DNA of 64,000 nucleotides from Winogradskyella flava (lineage in GTDB: Bacteria > Bacteroidota > Bacteroidia > Flavobacteriales > Flavobacteriaceae): the NCBI RefSeq assembly GCF_014243395.1, contig NZ_JACLCP010000002.1, positions 248,001 to 312,000 of the forward strand. The letters are read 5' to 3'. How positions within the stretch are numbered: position 1 is the first letter of the stretch; each line of letters begins with the position of its first letter. Below, piece by piece: positions 8,348-16,459 of the stretch. A program made the position numbers and the translations under genes. The notes beneath the pieces were generated by a model that saw nothing but the letters and a program-made list of their open reading frames with translations, was not told where the DNA came from and did no database searches.

Positions 8348-11300
8348 ATGAAAGGATTTCCATCTATTGTCTACACATTTATATTAACCCTGCTCATTAC
8401 ATTTAGCGGTGTTGCTCAAGAAAAAACTAAAGCCAAAAAGGATGACCCCTTTAGTGGTTTAGAATTGCGGTCTATAGGTCCTGCATTTATGAGTGGTCGT
8501 ATTGCCGATATCGCCATACATCCACACAATGAAAATGTATGGTATGTCGCTGTTGGTTCTGGAGGGGTATGGAAAACGGTCAATTCTGGCACCACGTGGA
8601 CGCCAATATTCGATAAGCAAAGCGTCTACTCCATCGGCACCGTATCCATAGATCCCAACCGTCCAGAAACGATTTGGGTGGGTACTGGTGAGGACGTTGG
8701 TGGCCGACATGTAGGTTTTGGTGATGGTGTCTATCGCAGTGATGATGGCGGACAAACCTGGACTAATATGGGACTTAAAGATTCACAGCATATCTCTCGT
8801 GTTATTGTGCATCCCGAGGATAGTAATGTGGTATGGGTGACGGCACAAGGTCCGCTTTGGAACAAAGGTGGTCAACGCGGTCTATACAAAAGTAGTGATG
8901 GTGGTAAGACTTGGAAAAAAACACTTGGCGACGATGCATGGACTGGTGTTACGGAACTGGTGTATGACCCTACCAATCCAGATCGTATGTACGCCGCAAC
9001 GTGGCAACGTCATAGAACGGTAGCCGCCTATATGGGCAATGGCCCAGGCACTGCCTTATACCGTAGTAATGATGGTGGTGATACTTGGGAAAAATTAAGC
9101 CATGGCTTGCCAAAATCCGCCATGGGCAAAACCGGTTTGGCCATCTCACCTCATAATCCAAATACGCTGTATGCAGCGATTGAGCTCGATCGGAGAAAAG
9201 GTGCCGTGTATCGTTCAGACGATGGCGGAAGCTCTTGGTCCAAACAATCCAATACAATCACTGGTGGTACGGGACCACATTATTATCAAGAATTATTTGC
9301 ATCACCACACCAAAAAGATCGCTTGTATCTTATGGATAATACCATGCAAATTTCTGAGGATGGTGGCAAGACCTTCTACAGAATGAACAATAAAAACAAG
9401 CATGGCGACAACCATGCGATTGCCTTTAAAAAGAACGATCCCAATTATTTATTAGTAGGTACTGACGGCGGATTGTATGAATCCTTTGATTTAACTAAAT
9501 CATGGAAATACATTGAAAACCTGCCAGTTACCCAATTTTATAAGCTCGCTGTAGATGATGCTGAGCCGTTCTATAATATCTATGGTGGTACTCAGGATAA
9601 CAGTACGGAAAGAGGTCCTTCACGTACCGATAACCTTCATGGTATTCAGAATAGTGATTGGAGCGTCGTGCTGAATTGGGATGGACATCAGCCCGCCACG
9701 GAACCTGGTAATCCAAATATTGTTTATGCCGAGCGCCAAGAGGGTACCTTATCGCGTTTGGATATGAAAACTGGTGAAGCTGTAGATATACAACCACAAC
9801 CAGCACCTGGTGATGCCATTCAACGCTTTAATTGGGATGCGCCTATTTTGGTCAGTCCACACCAGCCTTCGACCATCTACTTTGCTTCGCAGCGTGTTTG
9901 GAAATCAGAAAATCGTGGCGACTCATGGACCGCCATTTCCGATGATCTTACAAAAAATGAAGAACGGATTACTTTGCCCATCATGGGAAAACAGCAGTCT
10001 TGGGATAATGCTTGGGATGTCTACGCCATGTCTAATTACAATACCATCACCTCACTTTCCGAATCTCCGAAGCAGAAAGGTTTACTCTACGCAGGTACGG
10101 ATGATGGCTTTATTAATGTTACCGAGAACGATGGTACAAGCTGGAGACAAATTAAGGTGAGTCAATTACCCGGCGTCCCTGAAACCGCTTTCGTTAATGA
10201 TATTAAAGCGGATCTGCATGATGCGAATACCGTTTATGTGGCTCTGGATAATCATAAGTATGGCGATTTTAAGCCGTATCTGTACAAGAGTACGGATAAG
10301 GGAAAATCGTGGACATCGCTAACAAAAACGATTCCGAACAAGCATTTGGTATGGCGACTGGTACAAGATCATGTCGATCCAAACCTGTTGTTTATCGGTA
10401 CTGAATTTGGTTTGTTTTTCTCAAATGATGGCGGTAAACAATGGAAGGCCTTAAAAGGAAATGTTCCAACCATTTCATTTAGGGATTTAGCGATACAAAG
10501 GCGTGAGAATGATTTGGTGGCAGCGTCTTTTGGTCGTGGGTTTTATATCCTTGATGATTATACAACCTTAAGGCATACCTCTAAAAACGATTTAAATGCT
10601 GAAGGGAAATTGTTTGCTATTCGTGATGCTTGGTGGTATATCCAAAAATCACATCTCAGTTTTGAACCCAATAAAGGTAGTCAAGGCGATTCGCATTTTA
10701 TAGCGCCTAATCCTGAGTTTGGTGCACTGATGACCTACTATCTCAAAGAGGTACCAAAGCTTCAAAAGGAGCAGCGCCAATCCAGGGAAGAAAAATCAAA
10801 GACGAGTAACATTCCTTTTCCAGGTTGGGAGGCCTTGGAAGCTGAAACCTTTGAAAACAAACCACAATTGGTCTTTGTGATTAAAAATAGTGACGGCGAT
10901 GTGGTACGAAATATGGCTACTGAAGCCAAAGCAGGTTTAAACCGCATAGCATGGGATTTAAGATATCCCGATTTGAATCCTATTGCGCTCAACGATGCAC
11001 AGGCCAATAATGATCAAGGACCTCAGGGCCTATTGGCAGCACCAGGAACTTATAGTGCGACCATGTACTTAGCGCATAATGCTGTTGTAAAACAAATCGA
11101 TGATCCTGTAACGTTTAATGTAAAGTCCCTCTACGAAAGCACCCTAAAAGGTGCAACACCAGAAGTGGCTTCTGCTTTTTGGCGTAGTTTTGAAGAGGCC
11201 TCACGCAAAGCAAGTGTTATAGATAAATCCATGACCAAGATCGAAAAACAATCTAAGGCACTGAACAAGGCCGTCATGCATAGCACCATGAATCCTGAAG

Positions 11301-11605
11301 TTGGACTAAAACAATTAGAGACCATCAGGAATCAAATCAACAGTTTGAAATCAGGGTATTATGGCAATCAAGCGCGTATGGAAATTGGTGAAAAAAATCC
11401 ACCATCTGTGAATGACAAACTGTTTACCATTTATTTAAGCTTATCGCGATCCACCTATGGTCCAACAGCCACCAACAAAACACAGATGCAAGTTATTGAT
11501 ACCATGCTGAATAAGGCCAATAGTGAATTGAAAGCCATTCAAACCGCTATCGATAATTTAAAGACTGAATTACGTGCTGCTGGTGCACCTTATATTGATG
11601 ATTAA
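8348..11605 (+). CDS. Secreted BNR/sortilin-like beta-propeller protein (1085 aa)
   Basis: A signal peptide (to about residue 23, FSGVAQ) precedes at least ten Asp-box repeats of the S-x-D-x-G-x-T/S-W type, such as SDDGGQTW, SSDGGKTW, SNDGGDTW and SEDGGKTF. These form one or two beta-propellers of the VPS10/BNR class over about residues 35-760. The rest is an Ig-like segment and a helical end (ELRAAGAPYIDD). Asp boxes are structural, not catalytic, and no sialidase arginine triad is evident, so a glycosidase function is not supported. The protein is a close paralogue of the product of 19284-22574, sharing stretches such as GPLWNKGG. Location is periplasmic or extracellular; I see no T9SS sorting domain. 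Confidence 0.8.
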   Translation: MKGFPSIVYTFILTLLITFSGVAQEKTKAKKDDPFSGLELRSIGPAFMSGRIADIAIHPHNENVWYVAVGSGGVWKTVNSGTTWTPIFDKQSVYSIGTVSIDPNRPETIWVGTGEDVGGRHVGFGDGVYRSDDGGQTWTNMGLKDSQHISRVIVHPEDSNVVWVTAQGPLWNKGGQRGLYKSSDGGKTWKKTLGDDAWTGVTELVYDPTNPDRMYAATWQRHRTVAAYMGNGPGTALYRSNDGGDTWEKLSHGLPKSAMGKTGLAISPHNPNTLYAAIELDRRKGAVYRSDDGGSSWSKQSNTITGGTGPHYYQELFASPHQKDRLYLMDNTMQISEDGGKTFYRMNNKNKHGDNHAIAFKKNDPNYLLVGTDGGLYESFDLTKSWKYIENLPVTQFYKLAVDDAEPFYNIYGGTQDNSTERGPSRTDNLHGIQNSDWSVVLNWDGHQPATEPGNPNIVYAERQEGTLSRLDMKTGEAVDIQPQPAPGDAIQRFNWDAPILVSPHQPSTIYFASQRVWKSENRGDSWTAISDDLTKNEERITLPIMGKQQSWDNAWDVYAMSNYNTITSLSESPKQKGLLYAGTDDGFINVTENDGTSWRQIKVSQLPGVPETAFVNDIKADLHDANTVYVALDNHKYGDFKPYLYKSTDKGKSWTSLTKTIPNKHLVWRLVQDHVDPNLLFIGTEFGLFFSNDGGKQWKALKGNVPTISFRDLAIQRRENDLVAASFGRGFYILDDYTTLRHTSKNDLNAEGKLFAIRDAWWYIQKSHLSFEPNKGSQGDSHFIAPNPEFGALMTYYLKEVPKLQKEQRQSREEKSKTSNIPFPGWEALEAETFENKPQLVFVIKNSDGDVVRNMATEAKAGLNRIAWDLRYPDLNPIALNDAQANNDQGPQGLLAAPGTYSATMYLAHNAVVKQIDDPVTFNVKSLYESTLKGATPEVASAFWRSFEEASRKASVIDKSMTKIEKQSKALNKAVMHSTMNPEVGLKQLETIRNQINSLKSGYYGNQARMEIGEKNPPSVNDKLFTIYLSLSRSTYGPTATNKTQMQVIDTMLNKANSELKAIQTAIDNLKTELRAAGAPYIDD

Positions 11606-11633
11606 ATGAATTTATACTATTAAAATAATCTTA

Positions 11634-11662
11634 GTTCTATGACAGCCACGCTGTTATAGAAC
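11634..11662. terminator. Strong hairpin between convergent genes
   Basis: The arms gttctatgacagc and gctgttatagaac pair over 13 positions (one G-U) around a CAC loop. It lies between a plus-strand stop at 11605 and a minus-strand stop at 11697. No T-run follows on either strand, so it may protect 3' ends rather than terminate intrinsically. Confidence 0.6.
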
Positions 11663-11696
11663 GATATAGATTATGTTGGGCTCAGAAAAGATGATC

Positions 11697-13697
11697 TTAA
11701 AACAAAACCTTCTTAAAATAGACATCTTTCATTCGATGTCCTCGAGTTAATTTAAAGCCTGTAACCGAATGATCATCCTTTATAATAAATTCTAAATCGC
11801 CAAATCCACTAAAATAGTTCTCTTTTTCATGCTTTATGGGAACAACGCCATGCTTAGACGATTGCAAGCAAAGTTTAGTATTACGTTTTTTAACATCAAT
11901 ACTCATAAGTAACTCATCACTGTAATATTTACCCACAAATCTTTCAGTATTTAATGGCGCCTTTTTTTGAGTCACTTTTGCAACAGAAGTATCCATTATT
12001 GCAGATACTTTAGGCATGTCTGCAATAATATTATCTCCAGAACTTATAATGGCCTTAAATGCTTTGTTTTCTTCATCCAAAATAAATTCTATATTCGAAT
12101 CTAAAGCACTTAAACGAAAATTTGTAGCATCTATTGGTTCTAACTGATGAATGTCTTTATTTGCATTGACATAAAATTTGTCGTTTTCAATAAAAAAATG
12201 GACCGTCATGTCTTCGCTAAACTGATAATGTCCTTCCAACAGTTTTGTAGCTTCAACGTCTAATAGCTGTTTTGGTAAATCATTAAGAGGTTTTTCAAAT
12301 AAATCCTTTAAAAAAATAGAAATTATGTCCTTTCCTATTACTTCAATGGGATTAATCGATCCTGTATTCGAGAAGATGGCGAAGGATAATTTTTGATCCG
12401 GAAAATGACCGATCAATGTATTAAAACCTGCAGGTGTGGCACCGCTATGACTAATAAATTTTAATCCGTTGTATTCGGATACGCTAAGACCAAAACCGTA
12501 GTTGATGTCATCACCATTTGTTAATTTTCCCTTGGTTGTCATCATTGTAATCAATCGTTTATCCTCGGCTTTATTTGATTGTAAAAACTGTAACCATTTG
12601 GTAATGTCGTTCATTGAAGTATAGACGGCACTAGAACCAATTAACGCCATTCCATTTTCTTGTCTAAAATTCGGTTTTCCTTTATTATAATTATAGGCAA
12701 CAGCTCTATTTTTTATGACCAATTCTGGATTATCATTTACAAATGAGTTTTTCATTTGTAATGGATTAAAAATAGTAGTGCTACTCCATTCTCCGATAGT
12801 TTGATTTGTAATGCGTTCTACGATTACCGCTAAAAGCACATAACCAGTATTGGAATAGCTATGTGAAGTACCAGGTTGAAAGTTAAGGGCTTTTTGATTA
12901 CTCACTATTTCCAAGACTTTATTTGACGTTAAACGGTTTCCAAAGGCACCTAAATCAAACAATTCGCCTATATCCCTAAGGCCACTGGTATGATAGATTA
13001 AATCAGAAACTTTTAATTGAACTCCAAAATCCGGTAGTTCTGGAATATATTTGGAAACATCGTCTTCAAGTGCGAGCTTATGGTCTTCCACCAACGTTGC
13101 AATAGCGAACCCTGTAAATTGTTTTGCCAGTGAGGCAATGTCGAAAATTGAATTATTTGATAGTGGAATATTGTATTCTAAATTGGCTTTTCCATAAGTA
13201 TTTTTTAAGACGGTTTCCCCATCTTTTATAATTACTAAACCCAATCCTGAAATGTCTTCCGAAATATGGCTTTCCCAAAATTTTAAATGTTGTTTTATTC
13301 TGTCTGTTTTCGTCAAACCGATGGTCTCTATCGCTTCAATCTGTAAACTGTATTTGCCTGATGTATTTTGTATCGTGTAAGGCTCAACTTTTATAAGATA
13401 TGTGCCGCCATGTTTTGAATTTATTTTGATGAATTCCCCATTAAACCCATTGTCATCAAATTCTAATAGTTTTGAGCCATCGTTAATATAAACCGTTGCT
13501 TTAACATCGATTCCTTGATCTGTAATAGACGCTAAGAAGAATTCATTTTTAACAAGTTTTACTTCGTACTCGTGAAATTTTTCTTCATCAAAATCTCTAG
13601 TAAAAATTTCACCCACGTGATTTACTGAAACTTTCTGAGCGTTTATAGTGAGGGTGATAAAAGAGAGCGTAATTAAGATGATTTGTTTAAATGTCAT
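11697..13697 (-). CDS. Beta-lactamase-family serine hydrolase with N-terminal beta domain
   Basis: The 666-residue exported protein has its signal to about residue 20 (TINAQ). Residues 25-125 form a beta-sandwich resembling the bacterial pre-peptidase domain (GTYLIKVEPY). The serine hydrolase domain at about 140-460 carries SLAK (Ser189, Lys192), YSN in HSYSNTGYVLL and HSG in FISHSGATPAGF, the expected three class C motifs. A C-terminal beta domain follows (about 480-666), as in many hydrolases of this group. The substrate is unknown; D-aminopeptidase, esterase and DD-peptidase activities all occur in the family. It converges on the BNR gene across an 91-nt gap. Confidence 0.85.
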   Translation of the reverse strand: MTFKQIILITLSFITLTINAQKVSVNHVGEIFTRDFDEEKFHEYEVKLVKNEFFLASITDQGIDVKATVYINDGSKLLEFDDNGFNGEFIKINSKHGGTYLIKVEPYTIQNTSGKYSLQIEAIETIGLTKTDRIKQHLKFWESHISEDISGLGLVIIKDGETVLKNTYGKANLEYNIPLSNNSIFDIASLAKQFTGFAIATLVEDHKLALEDDVSKYIPELPDFGVQLKVSDLIYHTSGLRDIGELFDLGAFGNRLTSNKVLEIVSNQKALNFQPGTSHSYSNTGYVLLAVIVERITNQTIGEWSSTTIFNPLQMKNSFVNDNPELVIKNRAVAYNYNKGKPNFRQENGMALIGSSAVYTSMNDITKWLQFLQSNKAEDKRLITMMTTKGKLTNGDDINYGFGLSVSEYNGLKFISHSGATPAGFNTLIGHFPDQKLSFAIFSNTGSINPIEVIGKDIISIFLKDLFEKPLNDLPKQLLDVEATKLLEGHYQFSEDMTVHFFIENDKFYVNANKDIHQLEPIDATNFRLSALDSNIEFILDEENKAFKAIISSGDNIIADMPKVSAIMDTSVAKVTQKKAPLNTERFVGKYYSDELLMSIDVKKRNTKLCLQSSKHGVVPIKHEKENYFSGFGDLEFIIKDDHSVTGFKLTRGHRMKDVYFKKVLF

Positions 13698-13780
13698 ATT
13701 GATTTAGTTTTGATTTGAATATTAGGTTTGCTGTACCAACTTCCATTTGAACAAACAAAATGATTAAAGATGTCAAAGGA

Positions 13781-14983
13781 TTAATAATTCTCTAATAGCT
13801 TCCAGACTTCAATATTGAATGTAGATGTATTAATACCGAGTAATGCATCTAAAACCTTAAAATAAGCATCCATGGAGTTGGGTATTCTACCACTGTTAAT
13901 GATTGAAAGAATACCGTCAATGCCTTTTTTGTGTTCGATTTCATTACAAATGACGCCAGAAATAACAGTACGAACCGATAAATCTGAATCGATATGATTG
14001 AATATTTTAGTGTTATTTTCAAACAGACCTAGTAGATCTTTATCATTATGTTTTAAGAGATAGGCTTTCAATTCTCCTACAAGTCTATTTAGCTCAATCA
14101 TTTCTCCATGTTTATCAACATAATAGGCATTTCCCCAGCTGCATGCAATGCCTTCTTCTGCTATCCAATTTCTGTTTTTAGCCACATGGATTTTCCCAGA
14201 ATAATAGTGAAATACATCATGAGAGAAATCTTCGTTATTCATAATTGAAAATATATAGCCCTCCTCTACACCATAACCTAGTTTATAGGTAGAAGCAGAT
14301 TCTAACTGATATTCATAACCTAAAAGCCTTAGAATCTCTTGATAGTTCTCACACATATAAAATTTGAACTGCTCTGTTGGAACGTTCAACTTTTTAGACA
14401 TAATAGTATTCTTGGTATTGAATTTATGCGCTCTTTCTAATTGAATGGTATCGCTGTAGACATATGTAATGTTTCCAACTTTTTTAGATTTCCAGTTTCT
14501 TGTCATGTATTTCAATGGAATTGAAAGTGTTATGAGTCCGTTATCATCTTCTGCGATGAGCCTTAAAATGGTTTTTAAAGTCCTAGGTTCTCCTTTTGTG
14601 TTTGTATTTAGAATAGCGATAGAAACCGAATACACATGCTCTGAAATAGGATAAAACTTGATAAGCTGTTTTTGATAATGATTTAGACTATCGGATCTAT
14701 TGCTAAAGCGCTTTATGCCTTGTAACCCATTTAATACCGCTATTGTTAAGTCTTTATGGGGTTTGCTAATGATGTTTTCATCAATGCTACCTTTCGCGAT
14801 TTGTAAGAACAACAAATCTAATTGATTGATTATTTTTTTACCTATAGAATCGTTTAATACAGTTTGAAGATGTTTATTAATTTGAATCCTCTTATAGTCT
14901 TCATGTTGTGCAAAACTGAAAGCACCAACTGACAAACACAAGACGATACAAATCACAGTTTTTATTGTTCTAGTACAGCCCAT
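13781..14983 (-). CDS. Exported protein with HDxxH...EEG motif, possible degenerate gluzincin
   Basis: I do not recognise a named family. The 400-residue product has a signal peptide (residues 1-26, SVGAFSFAQ). Around residue 255 it shows HDVFH, and 18 residues later Glu277 in WIAEEGIA. This spacing and the trailing EG-A resemble the HExxH-x(17-19)-E zinc site of gluzincin metallopeptidases, with Asp in place of the catalytic Glu of HExxH. Either it is a zinc peptidase variant or a non-catalytic relative. Its start overlaps the end of the upstream gene by 22 nt, so the two are translated as a unit, downstream of an AraC regulator. Confidence 0.6.
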   Translation of the reverse strand: MGCTRTIKTVICIVLCLSVGAFSFAQHEDYKRIQINKHLQTVLNDSIGKKIINQLDLLFLQIAKGSIDENIISKPHKDLTIAVLNGLQGIKRFSNRSDSLNHYQKQLIKFYPISEHVYSVSIAILNTNTKGEPRTLKTILRLIAEDDNGLITLSIPLKYMTRNWKSKKVGNITYVYSDTIQLERAHKFNTKNTIMSKKLNVPTEQFKFYMCENYQEILRLLGYEYQLESASTYKLGYGVEEGYIFSIMNNEDFSHDVFHYYSGKIHVAKNRNWIAEEGIACSWGNAYYVDKHGEMIELNRLVGELKAYLLKHNDKDLLGLFENNTKIFNHIDSDLSVRTVISGVICNEIEHKKGIDGILSIINSGRIPNSMDAYFKVLDALLGINTSTFNIEVWKLLENY

Positions 14984-15525
14984 TTAGTTGATACATTGAT
15001 TAGTTCTCGATCCTTTAAAAATTCATCTATTTCTTTTTCAGTCATGGTTTGCTTTAACATGTCAATCATTTTTTTATCGCGTTTAAACTTTTGTCTCATA
15101 ACTCCAGTTGTACCAATGATAGCAATCCAACTATTGGGTTCTGCATTAGTCAAAAAAACAGCTGGGATTTCATTTTCTGCAGGACGTTTTGGGCCTTGGG
15201 CATAAATTGGTCTAACCTGCGCAAATACATGACCTTCTAGTATGGTTATAAATCCTGCATCAGCCCAATGCGACATTGTGTATATGGAATCTTTTGTTTG
15301 AATGCGCAAATCCCAACCTACTCTAATAGGATTGCCATTGTTTGTATAGTCTACTAATGTCTCTCTGTCCCCAAAAATAGCTTTACCTTCTTCATCCGCA
15401 GCGTATATGACTTTATAGGCATTGGAGCTTTGCGAAAAACAGACTGTAGTAAAACATAAAACGATAGCTATAATTGTATTGCTTAGTAATGTCATAGTGA
15501 GAGTTTTAAAACATATCTTTTTCAT
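14962..15525 (-). CDS. Exported protein of unknown function
   Basis: The product is about 187 residues from the ATG at 15525; an upstream TTG at 15534 is in frame but less likely. The signal peptide ends near CFTTVCFSQ. The mature part contains NAYKVIYAADEEGKAIFGDR, then GWDLRIQ and SHWADAGFITILEGHVFAQV, with a charged, helical C-terminus (MLKQTMTEKEIDEFLKDREL). I know no family for it. Because it overlaps the HDxxH gene, the pair probably acts together; proregion, inhibitor or partner are guesses. Confidence 0.6.
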   Translation of the reverse strand: MKKICFKTLTMTLLSNTIIAIVLCFTTVCFSQSSNAYKVIYAADEEGKAIFGDRETLVDYTNNGNPIRVGWDLRIQTKDSIYTMSHWADAGFITILEGHVFAQVRPIYAQGPKRPAENEIPAVFLTNAEPNSWIAIIGTTGVMRQKFKRDKKMIDMLKQTMTEKEIDEFLKDRELINVSTKWAVLEQ

Positions 15526-15581
15526 TATTACCAAAAATACCTTGATACATAGTATGAAAATAGAATGAAATTAGCGTATCA

Positions 15582-16376
15582 CTAGAAACGTCGAAAATCT
15601 TTGGGAAGAAAGTTGGTTTGTTGCTTAAAACTTCTAATGAAATGACTTTGATCCGCAAAACCACAGGCATAAGCGATTTCAGATAGCGATAATTGTGAGT
15701 TTTTTATCAAATCAATACTGCGATTCGTTTTTAACTTACGTTGATACGCTCCTAAAGTACAGGAAAAGTATCTTCTAAAATATTTGGAAATAGTAACGGG
15801 ATGTACACCAACGATTTTAGCCATGTCATTAAGCCGTAGTTGTTTGTTCCAATTATCATTAAGCAGTTCACGTAATAGATTAACCCAACGAGGTTCACGT
15901 TTATCCGATTTGGTGTTAGAGAAACTGACTAACTCAAATAATAAGGTTTGTATCGCCGTAGCACTAGTCTCGTCATTGATTTGCATTTCCTTTTGCATTT
16001 TTAATAGCAATGCCTTAGAATCAATGTTATTATGTATGGATTGTTTTATATCATCTTCGTTGAGATGATACTTTTTTAAAAAATCGGCTTCAATTTCTAC
16101 ATTAATGCTTTTAGAAATTGGATTTGGCGCGATCCAGCGATGTAGTTCTCCGGAATGATAAAAGAAGATACTTCCACCGTTTTTAGCGTACGACTGCTTT
16201 TTTTTAGTTTCGGCTTTTCCACCCTGAAATACAAAACTAATATTAAGCTTTTCATGACAATGCCAGTACGGAGTGCTTTGCTCGTAAGTATTAATGGTAT
16301 TAGTGATTAGGTTTTTGTCTACATTAAAATGCCTTACAATTTTACCAGTGTACGCGCCCTTGTGTAATGTTAGCAT
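15582..16376 (-). CDS. AraC-family transcriptional regulator
   Basis: The 264-residue soluble regulator has an N-terminal cupin-like sensor domain (about 15-110; YWHCHEKLNISFVFQGGKAE, GGSIFFYHSGELHRW) and a C-terminal AraC double HTH (about 170-262; LRLNDMAKIVGVHPVTISKY, LSLSEIAYACGFADQSHFIR). The sensor probably binds a small ligand. It lies 57 nt upstream of the two exported unknown genes in the same direction, and may control them (inference). Confidence 0.9.
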   Translation of the reverse strand: MLTLHKGAYTGKIVRHFNVDKNLITNTINTYEQSTPYWHCHEKLNISFVFQGGKAETKKKQSYAKNGGSIFFYHSGELHRWIAPNPISKSINVEIEADFLKKYHLNEDDIKQSIHNNIDSKALLLKMQKEMQINDETSATAIQTLLFELVSFSNTKSDKREPRWVNLLRELLNDNWNKQLRLNDMAKIVGVHPVTISKYFRRYFSCTLGAYQRKLKTNRSIDLIKNSQLSLSEIAYACGFADQSHFIRSFKQQTNFLPKDFRRF

Positions 16377-16459
16377 TTCATGTAGTATTTAAAGCATTAA
16401 GATAGGGATTAATTTTTTGTGTCTTGAGGGACTTTATCTTATAGTCTAAAACCTATGAA

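Noticed and set aside
8459..11325. Frame shadows inside the BNR gene, some of 90-116 codons
   Set aside because: The long open frames are a by-product of the repeat-rich, relatively GC-rich gene; products lack domains and signal peptides.
8348..11605. Sialidase or glycoside hydrolase function for the BNR proteins
   Set aside because: Asp boxes are structural only, and the arginine triad of sialidases is not visible.
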